Source of the DNA: Cohnella sp. GbtcB17
GTDB lineage: Bacteria > Bacillota > Bacilli > Paenibacillales > Paenibacillaceae
Assembly: GCF_019091135.1 (NCBI RefSeq)
Contig: NZ_JAGXJW010000055.1
Coordinates: forward strand, 1-56,370
Direction of reading: 5' to 3'
DNA length: 56,370 nt
Below are positions 1 to 8,162 of the stretch, piece by piece. The notes under the pieces were generated by a model that had not been told where the DNA came from, made no database searches, and saw only the letters and a program-made list of their open reading frames with translations. A program made the translations under genes and the position numbers. The first letter of the stretch is position 1, and each line of letters opens with the position of its first letter.

Positions 1-264
1 TTCCGTCATCATCTTGCCGAGCATCGTCCCGAGGCCGATGCCGATGGCGATCGTGCCCAGCGTGCCTCCAAGACCGCCCGTCACCGACTTGATCAGCGCC
101 TGGCCGTCCATGCCTGCCAGGAAGCCGAGCAGCAGCGCGGAGAGCAGCAGCGTGACAAAGGGGTTCCATTTGAACTTGGCGATCATGACGACCAAAAATA
201 CGATCGCGATCAATGCCCAAATAAGCAGCGTCGCGTTATGTCCGAAACCGAATACATTATCCAA
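1..264 (-). CDS. gntP: GntP-family gluconate/sugar-acid permease, N-terminal part (runs off the left edge)
   Basis: The first 88 codons of a membrane transporter are present; the rest lies left of the window. The start is TTG at 264, chosen because GGGGG (274-278) sits nine bases upstream. The protein begins MDNVFGFGHNATLLIWALI and shows two hydrophobic segments at about residues 9-30 and 36-52, followed by the glycine-rich stretch GGLGGTLGTIAIGIGLGTML, typical of GntP-type H+ symporters for gluconate, fructuronate or related sugar acids. A palindromic operator at 335-348, nearly identical to one in front of the adjacent GntR gene, suggests control by that repressor. The exact substrate cannot be told from this fragment. 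Confidence 0.82.
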   Translation of the reverse strand, partial: MDNVFGFGHNATLLIWALIAIVFLVVMIAKFKWNPFVTLLLSALLLGFLAGMDGQALIKSVTGGLGGTLGTIAIGIGLGTMLGKMMTE

Positions 265-334
265 GATCCAAAACCCCCGTTGACCGATTTGACGGATTCT
301 TTTGCTAAAGATGGTATACCCCGCGTACACGTAT

Positions 335-348
335 ACTAGTCGACAAGT
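335..348. promoter_or_regulatory. Putative GntR operator upstream of the gntP-like gene
   Basis: ACTAGTCGACAAGT differs at one position from the core of the perfect palindrome at 1182-1197 in front of the GntR gene. Both sites occur in the two promoter regions of this small regulon, so they are probably bound by the same repressor. That it blocks gntP transcription is inferred. Confidence 0.6.
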
Positions 349-416
349 TTGGACAAAAAGAAGAAGGCTTGCATCGGACGCTGCCCGCTCGCCCGCCAGC
401 CTTGGGGAAGTTATTC

Positions 417-485
417 GATCGATCAGGACCAGGCGCTTCGATCAATCAGGACCAGGCGCTTCGATCAATCAGGACCAAGCGCTTC
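417..485. repeat. Three tandem copies of a 23-bp repeat
   Basis: Units begin at 417, 440 and 463, each close to GATCAATCAGGACCAGGCG plus CTTC. The third copy contains the stop codon of the GntR gene, so the repeat has grown from, or into, the 3' end of that gene. It contains no strong hairpin. Confidence 0.85.
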
Positions 486-1143
486 GGAGCGTATCGCGCG
501 AGTCGGCGAAATAGTCGCGGACGACCTTCGCAATCCGCGCTTCGTCCCCCGACGCGAGCGCGTCCGCGATCGCCTCATGCTTGGCGACGACACGCTCGAG
601 CCGGTCCGCGCCGCCCGCGAAAACGTCCTCCGTCGTTAGCAGCATGACGGCGAGCACCACATGGCGAATGCTGTCCCACAAGCGCGCGATTCGGGCATGC
701 CCGGCCGCCGCGATCAGACTGTCGTGGAACTGGAAGTCGAGCCAGGCGAACTCGGCGATGTTCGCATATTTGGCCGCCAAGCGCATGCTGTCGATGCGGT
801 GGCGCAGCGCGGCGATCAGTTCCGCGGGACACGACGAAGCGAGGCGCTGCTGCGCGAAGCTCTCGATCAGATATCGAACGTCGTACAGCTCGCCGATATC
901 CTCGGCCGAGAGGCCCAGAACGACCGCGCCCATCCGTTCGAGACGGATCAGGCCTTCGTTGGACAGCGCTTTCAGCGCTTCCCTGACGGGCGACCGGCTC
1001 GTGCCGAAGTCCGCCGCGATTTTATTTTCCGAGACGGTATCGCCCTGCTTCAAGGTCCCTTCAACGATTCGCAGCCTCAGCTCGCCTGCGATCGCTTCGC
1101 CCCGGGACTGTCCCTTCAGCCAGGCGGCAGGATATTGTCGCAT
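469..1143 (-). CDS. GntR-family (FadR/FCD subfamily) transcriptional regulator
   Basis: A 224-residue repressor. The N-terminal winged helix covers about residues 10-75 and contains SENKIAADFGTSRSPVREAL and NEGLIRLERMGAVV. An all-helical FCD ligand domain follows, with histidine-bearing segments FHDSLI and KHEAIADAL that normally help bind a metal and a sugar-acid or organic-acid effector. I start it at ATG 1143, which follows AGAAAGG; a further in-frame start at 1194 would lie inside the operator palindrome. It lies next to the GntP-type permease gene and both share a palindromic operator, so it is likely autoregulated and controls sugar-acid uptake. The last codons lie inside a 23-bp tandem repeat. 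Confidence 0.85.
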   Translation of the reverse strand: MRQYPAAWLKGQSRGEAIAGELRLRIVEGTLKQGDTVSENKIAADFGTSRSPVREALKALSNEGLIRLERMGAVVLGLSAEDIGELYDVRYLIESFAQQRLASSCPAELIAALRHRIDSMRLAAKYANIAEFAWLDFQFHDSLIAAAGHARIARLWDSIRHVVLAVMLLTTEDVFAGGADRLERVVAKHEAIADALASGDEARIAKVVRDYFADSRDTLRSAWS

Positions 1144-1181
1144 CGATGTCCAACCCTTTCTCTGCGCTTCCAATGCACGTT

Positions 1182-1197
1182 GACTTGTCGACAAGTC
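1182..1197. promoter_or_regulatory. Perfect 16-bp palindrome, putative GntR operator
   Basis: GACTTGTCGACAAGTC is a perfect inverted repeat about 40 bases upstream of the chosen GntR start. A near copy lies in front of the gntP-like gene. FCD-type GntR regulators bind short palindromes of this kind; binding here is inferred. Confidence 0.65.
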
Positions 1198-1270
1198 GAC
1201 CTGTTAATCTTAACTTGCACGATTGTTCCTGTAAATAGTCCCCTAAATAGTCCCCTAAACCGCGCCTGCC

Positions 1271-2176
1271 TCAGAGCACTCTTGAAAGCTTGCGGTATTC
1301 CCGCGGAGAGATGCCTTCTCCGGCTGTAAAGACGCGGCTGAAGTAATGCAGGTCCGGGTAGCCGATCTTCGCCCCGACGGTCTCGACCGACCAGTCCGTC
1401 TCCCTCAGCAGCCTGCGGGCCTCGCGAAGACGGATCGACTGGATCATGCGCCCCGGCGGCATGCCCGCCACCTGCTTGAACAGCCTGGACGCGTAGTCCT
1501 CGCTGACCTTGAGCTCACGCGCGATCCGCTCGGCGCTCCAGGAATCGCCCGGCTCTTTTTCCATCGCTTCGACCATCTTGCGGATTCGCTCGCGATGCAC
1601 GGAATCGCCGCCGTCGGCGCCATCGTCTCCCGATCGCAGCAGCATCGCGAGTATGCCCAGCATGAGCGACTTGCAGGCGAGCTCGTAGCCGCTCCGGCGC
1701 ATCGTGAACTCGCCGACGAGCCGATCCATCGATTGAAAGCACTCGGGGCCACACTTGTATACCGCTCGCGAGGAGAGCGCGTCCAGATCCGGCGTTACCG
1801 GTTCCTCTGCGAATTTATCCAAGTCCGGTTCGGCGTCCAGGTCCGTCGACACCATGTCTTGCTCCGTGGCGATCCGCAGCTTCCCGTCGAAGTCGAAGTG
1901 GATCCCGAGCAGCGTCGCGCCGTTCGCCGAGACGATCGCATTGCGATGCGGCACGCCGGACGGAAAAAAGACGGCCTCCCCTTCTCCGATCGTGTAGCGC
2001 GTGCCGCGCATGTCAGTCGCCAGCTTCCCCTTGCACACGCAGATGACCTCAAAATCGTAAATATACCGCTCGACAAGCGTGCCCGGCGGGAGCTTCTGAT
2101 ACTGCGCGTAGTGGACGGTGGGCGACCAATCCTTGGCCGGCAGCGCGCGGCGCAGCGGGAAACGGGAAAAATCCAT
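1271..2176 (-). CDS. AraC-family transcriptional regulator with cupin sensor domain
   Basis: A 301-residue one-component regulator. The N-terminal half has cupin-like features (YDFEVICVCKGKL, GEGEAVFFPSGVPHRN) that usually bind a sugar. The C-terminal 100 residues carry two helix-turn-helix motifs, SAERIARELKVSEDYASRLF and SVETVGAKIGYPDLHYFSRV, ending in the family hallmark GISPREYRKL. I start at ATG 2176 because AAGGGAG lies just upstream; the ATG at 2203 lies upstream of that site. It is transcribed divergently from the sugar isomerase/oxidoreductase pair, whose promoter has a good -10 and a poor -35, as expected for an activator target. Confidence 0.85.
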   Translation of the reverse strand: MDFSRFPLRRALPAKDWSPTVHYAQYQKLPPGTLVERYIYDFEVICVCKGKLATDMRGTRYTIGEGEAVFFPSGVPHRNAIVSANGATLLGIHFDFDGKLRIATEQDMVSTDLDAEPDLDKFAEEPVTPDLDALSSRAVYKCGPECFQSMDRLVGEFTMRRSGYELACKSLMLGILAMLLRSGDDGADGGDSVHRERIRKMVEAMEKEPGDSWSAERIARELKVSEDYASRLFKQVAGMPPGRMIQSIRLREARRLLRETDWSVETVGAKIGYPDLHYFSRVFTAGEGISPREYRKLSRVL

Positions 2177-2283
2177 CCTCAGGCACTCCCTTCGTCCTCC
2201 CATTTTAGCATAAGCCGCACTTTTATAACGGAATCGTGCAACTTTTAACTAACTTCTCTAAATGATCGAGCACACGCCTTCCT

Positions 2284-2289
2284 TATAAT
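2284..2289 (+). promoter_or_regulatory. Consensus -10 box of the isomerase/oxidoreductase operon
   Basis: TATAAT lies about 40 bases before the start codon at 2329. The position 17 bases upstream (AATGAT at 2261-2266) is a poor -35, which fits activation by the divergent AraC protein. Confidence 0.5.
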
Positions 2290-2328
2290 GAAGACAAATA
2301 AAACGCTTGCCCAAGGAGGACTATCCCG

Positions 2329-3174
2329 ATGAAAAAAGGCATTAACATCTGGTCGTTCGGCGACGGCGTCTCGATCAAGGACGCGATCGCGACGGCCAAG
2401 GACGCAGGCTTCGACGGCATCGAGCTGTCGCTTAACGAGACCGGCGAGCTCGGCCTGGAAGCGACGGACAGCGAGCTGGCGAGCATCAAGCAGCAGCTGG
2501 CGGACACGGGGCTTGAGCTGGCCGGCCTGGCGACAGGGCTGTACTGGTCCTACGCGATGACGAGCGAGATCGAAGCGAACCGCCTGAAGGCGATCGACGT
2601 ATGCAAAAAGCAAATCGAAACCGCAGCCAAGCTCGGCGCGGACGCGATCCTGGTCATTCCGGGCGCCGTCGGCGTGGACTTCATCCCGGGCAGCGAAGTC
2701 GTTCCTTACGACGTCGCCTACGACCGCGCGCTCGAGGCCATCTCGAAGCTCGCTCCGGAAGCCGAAGCCGCAGGCGTATCCATCGGCATCGAGAACGTGT
2801 GGAACAAGTTCCTCCTCTCGCCGCTCGAGATGCGCGGATTCATCGACGCCGTCGGCTCCAAGTACGTCGGTTCTTATTTCGACGTCGGCAATACGGTTTA
2901 CAGCGGCTATCCCGAGCACTGGATCCGAATTCTGGGCGATCGCATCAAAAAGGTTCACTTCAAAGATTACCGCAGACAAGCGGGCGGCTTGCACGGCTTC
3001 GTCGATCTGCTGGCCGGCGACGTCGACTATCCGGCGGTCGTCGCGGCGCTGCAGGAGATTGGCTACGACGGCTACGTGACGGCGGAAATGATCCCGCAAT
3101 ATACGCACCACACCAAGCAAATCATCTACAATACATCCGGCGCCATGGACGCCATTCTCGGAAGGAAGGGCTAA
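2329..3174 (+). CDS. Sugar phosphate isomerase/epimerase-like TIM barrel protein
   Basis: A 281-residue xylose-isomerase-like (AP endonuclease 2 family) barrel. Metal- and substrate-binding segments are visible: GFDGIELSL early, GIENVWNKF in the middle, then SYFDVGNTV, KVHFKDY and VTAEMIP near the end. Such enzymes isomerise or epimerise ketoses, inositol derivatives or keto sugars. AAGGAGG precedes the ATG. The gene ends four bases before a Gfo/Idh/MocA dehydrogenase, a very common pairing in which one enzyme oxidises a sugar and the other rearranges the keto product. The substrate is unknown. Probably activated by the divergent AraC gene. Confidence 0.85.
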   Translation: MKKGINIWSFGDGVSIKDAIATAKDAGFDGIELSLNETGELGLEATDSELASIKQQLADTGLELAGLATGLYWSYAMTSEIEANRLKAIDVCKKQIETAAKLGADAILVIPGAVGVDFIPGSEVVPYDVAYDRALEAISKLAPEAEAAGVSIGIENVWNKFLLSPLEMRGFIDAVGSKYVGSYFDVGNTVYSGYPEHWIRILGDRIKKVHFKDYRRQAGGLHGFVDLLAGDVDYPAVVAALQEIGYDGYVTAEMIPQYTHHTKQIIYNTSGAMDAILGRKG

Positions 3175-3178
3175 TTGC

Positions 3179-4189
3179 ATGCTTAAAATCGGACTTATCG
3201 GCTTCGGCTTCATGGGAAGAATGCACTTCGACAACTACGCGCGCCTGGCTGCGGAAGGCCTGCCGGTCAAGGTCGTCGCGATCTGCGACGTCGCGATCGA
3301 AACGCTGAAAAACGCGAAGGCCGGCGGCAATATGGCGACCGCGCAGGAGACGTACGATCTGTCGGGCTATGCCCTGTACGACTCGATCGACAAGATGCTC
3401 GCGAGCGAAGAGCTCGATATGATCGATATCACGCTACCGACGACGCTGCACGCGGATCTGACCTGCGAGCTGCTCGAGAAGGGCTATCACGTTTTTTGCG
3501 AAAAGCCGATGGCGCGCAGCTCCGCAGAGGCGCGGCGCATGGTCGAGACGGCCGAGCGCACGGGCCGCAAGCTGCAAATCGGCCAATGCCTGCGCTTCTG
3601 GCCTGTATACGAGTACCTCAAAGCTTGCGTGGAAGACAAGCGCTACGGCGACGTGACCGGCGGATACTTCTACAGAGGCTCCCACGCGCCGGCCGGCTGG
3701 TTCCTTAAGGGCGAGCTGAGCGGCGGCGCGCTGCTCGACATGCACATTCACGACACGGACATCGTGAATTGGCTGTTCGGCAAACCCGAGCGCGTGTCCA
3801 CGATCGGCCGCAACGTCATTCCCGGCAGCGGCTTCGACGCCGCCTCCACGCACTACGTTTATCCGGACGGCAAAGTGCTGAACGCCCAGGTCGACTGGAC
3901 GCTCGAAGGCGACTTCGGCTTCGAGATGGGCTTCCGCGTCAACTTCGCGGGCGCCAACCTCATCCTCGGCAAGGACGGCCTCACCGTCAACCCGAACGAC
4001 GCGCCGGGCTTCAAGCCGGAGCTGCCCGATCACGACGGCTACTACGGCGAGCTGCGCAGCTTCGCGAACGCAATCCTGAAGGACGAAGCGATCAAGGTCT
4101 GCGCGCCGGAGAGCACGCTTGCCTCGCTCGAGATCGTCGAAGCCGAGCAACTGTCCGCCGAGCGCGGCGGCGAGTGGGTCAAGCTGTAA
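3179..4189 (+). CDS. Gfo/Idh/MocA-family NAD(P)-dependent oxidoreductase
   Basis: A 336-residue sugar or inositol dehydrogenase-like enzyme. The Rossmann motif GLIGFGFMGRMHF is at the N-terminus, the family motif FCEKPMARS is near residue 107, and the catalytic helix GGALLDMHIHDTDIVNWLFG (acid/base His, then Asp) is near residue 185. It forms a two-gene operon with the preceding isomerase, four bases apart, and is followed by an intrinsic terminator at 4254. The likely job is reversible oxidation of a sugar, polyol or glycoside carbon feeding the isomerase. I cannot assign the exact substrate. Confidence 0.88.
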   Translation: MLKIGLIGFGFMGRMHFDNYARLAAEGLPVKVVAICDVAIETLKNAKAGGNMATAQETYDLSGYALYDSIDKMLASEELDMIDITLPTTLHADLTCELLEKGYHVFCEKPMARSSAEARRMVETAERTGRKLQIGQCLRFWPVYEYLKACVEDKRYGDVTGGYFYRGSHAPAGWFLKGELSGGALLDMHIHDTDIVNWLFGKPERVSTIGRNVIPGSGFDAASTHYVYPDGKVLNAQVDWTLEGDFGFEMGFRVNFAGANLILGKDGLTVNPNDAPGFKPELPDHDGYYGELRSFANAILKDEAIKVCAPESTLASLEIVEAEQLSAERGGEWVKL

Positions 4190-4253
4190 GGACACATGTG
4201 CCGCGTGTAGCATAAGGTGAGCAATAAGCAAAAAATAGGCAAGTAGCATGAGG

Positions 4254-4276
4254 CCGCACAGCGATGTGCGGTCTTT
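4254..4276 (+). terminator. Intrinsic terminator after the oxidoreductase
   Basis: The stem CCGCAC/GTGCGG with a six-base loop is followed by TCTTTTCG. It ends the isomerase/oxidoreductase operon. Confidence 0.65.
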
Positions 4277-4651
4277 TCGCGCGCTGCCGAGAAAGCGGCG
4301 GATTGCCTGGGTTGCTGCAAGCGAGATTACGACGCTTCAGCCTTGTTGCTTGCGCATTGGCGCGTAGATGACGGACCGAGGAGTCGCTATTTTTGTTCAT
4401 ATGCCTGTTTAGGACGCGCCGGCGGACTCAGGAGCCTTTATTGCGGAGTTCCAAGCCTTCTTTAGCCTTGAATCGGGTAAATAACGACTCTCCAGTCCGC
4501 AACGACTCCAATTTGACCGATTTTCGCGAAATAACGTCCCCTGAGTCCGGTGACTGAGGCCGGTGCTCGCTGCCGATATCCACTGACATTACCCGTTGCC
4601 AGTACCAGTTGCCAGGCGCCCTCTACCGGTATCCGCTTCCGTTGCCAGTGC
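4277..4651. other. Intergenic region with no recognised gene
   Basis: About 375 bases between the terminator and a second hairpin. I find no convincing coding sequence. Short imperfect direct repeats occur (AACGACTC twice near 4485-4510; TTGCCAGT and similar near 4595-4650), but no known element. Confidence 0.5.
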
Positions 4652-4679
4652 TGCCGCCTCCTGCGGCAACGCGTTTTTA
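4652..4679 (+). terminator. GC hairpin with T tail
   Basis: TGCCGC/GCGGCA with loop CTCCT is followed by ACGCGTTTTT. The T tract is on the plus strand, so it would stop rightward readthrough into the convergent shikimate kinase gene. Confidence 0.45.
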
Positions 4680-4680
4680 A

Positions 4681-5223
4681 TTAAAGCCGTCCTTCCAGCC
4701 AATCGACGATCTCCTGCGCGGCCGCTTCAGGCGTCTGGCTGCCGGCGTCCACGCGAAAGTGATGCCGCTCGTAGATCGCCTGGCGCGACTCGTAGAGCGC
4801 TTGGATCTCCTCGTCCGTTTTGTTCTGCAGGATCGGCCGGCTGTCGCGGATGAGCGGCAGTCTCGTCTTCCATTGCTCCCAGGGGATGTCCATCAAGATG
4901 ACGGCCGCGTTCGCCATGCACAGCTCGCGGGTGTCTTCCTTCAGAAAAGCGCCGCCTCCGAGCGACAGAACGGCGTCTTGCTTCTGAAGGCACAGCTCTC
5001 CGATATAATCTTTTTCCATCCGGCGAAACGCCTCTTCCCCGAACGTCCTGAAAATCTCGGTAACCGGCATCCCCCGCTCCGTCGATATGAGTTCGTCGAC
5101 GTCGATGAATTCGCGGGACAGCTTGGCCGCAAGAACTTTGCCGATCGTCGTCTTGCCCGCGCCCATGAACCCGATGAGCACGATATTGCGTTCTCGGTAA
5201 GGCACGACTCCGTTTGCTTGCAT
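4681..5223 (-). CDS. aroK: Shikimate kinase
   Basis: About 180 residues, normal for the family. It phosphorylates shikimate with ATP in the aromatic amino acid pathway. The P-loop GFMGAGKTTIGK is near residue 20, DVDELI holds the shikimate-binding Asp, SLGGGAF is the glycine-rich substrate loop, and RPILQNK belongs to the lid. I favour ATG 5223; an in-frame GTG at 5235 is possible, and both have only a weak AAAAGAG site. It is a single gene, not linked to other aro genes here. Confidence 0.9.
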   Translation of the reverse strand: MQANGVVPYRERNIVLIGFMGAGKTTIGKVLAAKLSREFIDVDELISTERGMPVTEIFRTFGEEAFRRMEKDYIGELCLQKQDAVLSLGGGAFLKEDTRELCMANAAVILMDIPWEQWKTRLPLIRDSRPILQNKTDEEIQALYESRQAIYERHHFRVDAGSQTPEAAAQEIVDWLEGRL

Positions 5224-5319
5224 AAAGATGATCACTCTTTTCCGTTATCGTTTATCTCCCAATTATAGCGATATGCCGGCGGCCCGCAAACGAAAAATGG
5301 AATACTTAAAAACCGTGTT

Positions 5320-5352
5320 GCATATATACTGTTTATATAATACACTGTATAC
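5320..5352. promoter_or_regulatory. AT-rich promoter/operator region of the DrrAB-like exporter
   Basis: The region contains TACACTGTATAC (5341-5352), whose reverse complement GTATACAGTGTA closely matches GCATACAGTATA (7967-7978) upstream of the linked TetR gene. A related ATATACTGT lies just upstream. Shared sites suggest one repressor for both promoters. Confidence 0.5.
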
Positions 5353-5389
5353 ACAATAAACAGTTAATGAAACGAGAGGAGCTTCCATC

Positions 5390-6274
5390 ATGAAATTCGC
5401 GATCGAAGTCAAAGGTTTGCGGAAAAGCTTCGGCGACCAGCAGGTGCTGCGCGGCGTCGACATCGCCGTTCCCGAAGGACAGATTTACGCGCTGCTCGGC
5501 CCGAACGGCGCGGGCAAGACGACGCACATCATTATTCTGACGACGCTCGTGGCGGCGGATGGCGGCAGCGCCCGGATCGCAGGCTACGACGTCGCCGCCG
5601 AGAGCGGCAAGGTCAAGCAATCGATCAGCCTGACGGGACAGTTCGCCGCCGTCGACGAGATGCTGACTGCAGAGGAGAATCTGCAGATGATGTGCAGACT
5701 CTCGGGCATGAAGAGCGCCGAAGCCAAGAGGCGGACGGCCGAGCTGCTCCGGCAGTTCGACCTGACCGACGCGGCGCGCAAGCGGGTGAAAACTTATTCG
5801 GGCGGCATGCGCAGACGGGTCGACCTGGCGATCAGCCTCGTGGCCAGTCGCCCCGTGCTCTTCCTCGACGAGCCGACGACCGGGCTCGATACGGTCAGCC
5901 GGCGCGCGCTTTGGGACATCATCGAGCGGCTGAAGGCGTCAGGCATGACGATTTTCCTGACGACGCAGTATTTGGAGGAAGCGGACCAGCTCGCGGATCG
6001 GATCGGCGTCATCAACGGCGGGCGCCTCGTCGCCGAGGGCACGCCAACCGAATTAAAAGCCCGCATCGGCGGCGAAGTCATCGAGCTGACGAACGAGCGG
6101 GAGCAGTGGAGCCGCACGTTAGCGACGACCGGTTCCGCGCAGGATATCGGACGAATCCTGAACGGGCTCGCCGCCTCGCTGCCGCCCGATACCCAAGTAA
6201 CCATACGCAGGCCCAGCATGGACGATGTATTTATCGCGCTCACCCATCAACCTTCGGAGGTGTCCGTATCGTGA
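5390..6274 (+). CDS. DrrA-like ABC transporter ATP-binding protein
   Basis: A 294-residue ATPase subunit of an ABC-2 (daunorubicin-resistance type) exporter. Walker A GPNGAGKTT is near residue 38, the Q-loop segment SLTGQF is near 77, signature YSGGMRRR near 138 and Walker B VLFLDEPTTGLD near 158. TTQYLEEADQL has Gln at the usual H-loop position, which is common in the DrrA group. The C-terminal extension (SMDDVFIAL) is also typical. AGAGGAG precedes the ATG. The stop overlaps the permease start by four bases, so the two are translationally coupled. Likely role: drug or lipid-like compound export, controlled by the downstream convergent TetR. Confidence 0.9.
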   Translation: MKFAIEVKGLRKSFGDQQVLRGVDIAVPEGQIYALLGPNGAGKTTHIIILTTLVAADGGSARIAGYDVAAESGKVKQSISLTGQFAAVDEMLTAEENLQMMCRLSGMKSAEAKRRTAELLRQFDLTDAARKRVKTYSGGMRRRVDLAISLVASRPVLFLDEPTTGLDTVSRRALWDIIERLKASGMTIFLTTQYLEEADQLADRIGVINGGRLVAEGTPTELKARIGGEVIELTNEREQWSRTLATTGSAQDIGRILNGLAASLPPDTQVTIRRPSMDDVFIALTHQPSEVSVS

Positions 6275-7059
6275 ATAAGTCTCTATCCCCGCTCGCCCCG
6301 CCCTCTTATGCCGCCACCAATGCCGTCTTCATCCGCCGCAGCCTGACGCTCAGCCTTCGCAACACCGAATCGCTGATGATGTCGATCATTTTGCCGGTGA
6401 TGCTCATGCTGCTGTTCACCTACGTGTGCGGCGGCGCGATCGCGCCGGGAGGCGACTACGCCAACTACGTCGTGCCGGGCATTATCCTGCTGTGCGCGGG
6501 GTACGGAGCCGCGACGACGGCGGTCGACGTGTCCACCGACATGGCGAACGGCATCATCGACCGCATCCGCACGATGCCGATCCGCAGCCTCTTCGTCGTC
6601 ACGGGACATGTCGCCGCGAGCCTCGCGCGCAACCTCGTCGCGTCCGGCGTCGTCATCGCCGTAGCGCTGCTCGTCGGCTTCCGGCCGAACGGCTCCTTCG
6701 TCGAATGGCTCGCCGCGCTCGGCGTCATCGTTCTGTTCATCCTTACGCTCACTTGGCTCTACGCCGCTATCGGCCTCGTCGCCGGCAGCCCTTCGGCCGC
6801 GAGCGGCTACGGCTTTATCCTGCTGTTCCTCCCCTACCTGTCCAGCGCGTTTGTGCCGATCGACACGATGCCGCACTGGCTGCGCGGCGTCGCGAGCCAT
6901 CAGCCGATCACGCCGCTCATTGAGACAATCCGCGGGCTGCTCCTCGGCACGCCGATCGGAGACCACGCCTGGATCGGCGCCGCTTGGTGCGCGGGCCTCA
7001 TTGCGATCGCGCTCGTCTGGTGCGGCTTCGCCTTCAAGAAGCGCGCAGGACGGAGATAA
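6271..7059 (+). CDS. ABC-2 type transporter permease (DrrB-like)
   Basis: 262 residues from GTG 6271, which follows GGAGGTG and overlaps the ATPase stop (GTGA). About six hydrophobic segments are visible, and the ABC-2 hallmark region near the C-terminus reads PYLSSAFVPIDTMPHWLRG followed by HQPITPLIETIRGLLLG. It forms the membrane channel for the preceding ATPase. The N-terminal cytoplasmic part (AVFIRRSLTLSLRNTESLMM) is typical of DrrB relatives. Substrate unknown. A hairpin terminator follows. Confidence 0.88.
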   Translation: MNKSLSPLAPPSYAATNAVFIRRSLTLSLRNTESLMMSIILPVMLMLLFTYVCGGAIAPGGDYANYVVPGIILLCAGYGAATTAVDVSTDMANGIIDRIRTMPIRSLFVVTGHVAASLARNLVASGVVIAVALLVGFRPNGSFVEWLAALGVIVLFILTLTWLYAAIGLVAGSPSAASGYGFILLFLPYLSSAFVPIDTMPHWLRGVASHQPITPLIETIRGLLLGTPIGDHAWIGAAWCAGLIAIALVWCGFAFKKRAGRR

Positions 7060-7079
7060 TCGATCGTCTAACAACGCAA

Positions 7080-7127
7080 AGAGCATGACCGAGGTCCAAG
7101 CGACCCTGGTCATGCTCTTCTTTATTT
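7080..7127. terminator. Terminator between the exporter operon and the convergent TetR gene
   Basis: An 11-bp perfect stem (AGAGCATGACC / GGTCATGCTCT) is followed on the plus strand by TCTTTATTTAT. It ends the exporter operon and may also serve the opposite strand. Confidence 0.75.
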
Positions 7128-7143
7128 ATAAAGCATCCCTTCG

Positions 7144-7926
7144 CTACGTTCTCGCCCGGGACACATGCAGCTCGATGCCGTCGAGAATGCGCTCCAGTCC
7201 GAAGTCGAAGTCGTCCTGGGCTTCTCCTTTGTTGCCGTCATCCTCCGTGTAGACGCCTGCCGCTACGATCGGATATAAGGCGGGGTACGACTCGGGCGTA
7301 ACCAGCTGCCTTAACGCCTCGCCGTACATCAGACCGGAAAAGCTGTCCGGATTCGCGCCCGCCTCGATCGCCCGGTCCATGTCCCGCATGATGACGCCGT
7401 AAAATCGGGAATAGCCGCTGATCAGCAGCACAGTGGACATTTTCTCGTATTCGCTGAGCGGCAGATCCCGTAAAATGCGCAGCGGCCAGTCCACCATCTT
7501 CAGGTTGTTCGGCGTGATCGGCACGCCCATGATCGGAATATCCGTGAACCACGGATGCGCGCGCATGAGCCGGATGCAGGCTTCCACGTATTCCCTGAGC
7601 TGCTCCCGCCACCCCTTCCCTTCGCTTTCCTCGGGAATTGGGATGTCGCAAACGGCCTCGGTCATGAGCATCAGAAGGTCGTCCTTGCTCTTGATATATC
7701 GGTACAAAGACATCGTCGTAAAACCGAGCGAGCTCGCCACCCGGCTCATCGACACCGCCGACAGCCCTTCCCGATCCGCGATGCCGACGGCCGCCTCCAC
7801 GATCTTGCCGACGCTCAGCTCTCCCTTCGGGCCTCTCGTCGACGGCTTCACGAGTCCCCAGGCAAGCTGCGCACCGTGCGGCAAGCTGTTCAAGCTACCT
7901 TCGTCCCTCGTATCGTCGCCGCTCAT
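7144..7926 (-). CDS. TetR-family transcriptional repressor, probable regulator of the DrrAB-like exporter
   Basis: 260 residues from ATG 7926. The helix-turn-helix lies near residues 40-80: VGKIVEAAVGIADREGLSAV then MSRVASSLGFTTMSLYRYIK. The C-terminal part is all-helical and resembles the TetR groups that control multidrug exporters. It is longer than average at the N-terminus (about 35 residues before the DNA-binding domain). It lies tail to tail with the exporter genes; both promoters carry a similar GYATACAGTRTA site, so autoregulation and control of the exporter are likely. Confidence 0.85.
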   Translation of the reverse strand: MSGDDTRDEGSLNSLPHGAQLAWGLVKPSTRGPKGELSVGKIVEAAVGIADREGLSAVSMSRVASSLGFTTMSLYRYIKSKDDLLMLMTEAVCDIPIPEESEGKGWREQLREYVEACIRLMRAHPWFTDIPIMGVPITPNNLKMVDWPLRILRDLPLSEYEKMSTVLLISGYSRFYGVIMRDMDRAIEAGANPDSFSGLMYGEALRQLVTPESYPALYPIVAAGVYTEDDGNKGEAQDDFDFGLERILDGIELHVSRART

Positions 7927-7957
7927 CCTGTACGCCCCTTTTCCGAAAAAAATAATT

Positions 7958-7978
7958 GTATATGGTGCATACAGTATA
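7958..7978. promoter_or_regulatory. Putative TetR operator upstream of the tetR gene
   Basis: The region contains GTATATGG followed by GCATACAGTATA, the latter matching a site in front of the exporter ATPase gene. It lies about 40 bases upstream of the TetR start codon. Confidence 0.45.
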
Positions 7979-8162
7979 GCATACGCCTGAGAGCGTAGCA
8001 CGCGCGCAACCTCACGGACGGCTCCATCGTCGAATTTGTATGACCTTTCTTATTTATCCATCGGAAGGTAAAAAAACAGTGTAGTTTGCCCAAATTTTAT
8101 AGGATTATGCTACAATGTACTTTCAATATCGGTATGGCCGAATGAAGAGGTGACCAACTGCA

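Noticed and set aside
2245..3234. Minus-strand open frame of about 330 codons
   Set aside because: It is antisense to the clearly conserved sugar isomerase gene and has no recognisable domain; a by-product of high GC.
5390..5560. Defective Walker A in the exporter ATPase (GKTTH)
   Set aside because: The P-loop GPNGAGKTT is intact; the following His only replaces a variable Thr.
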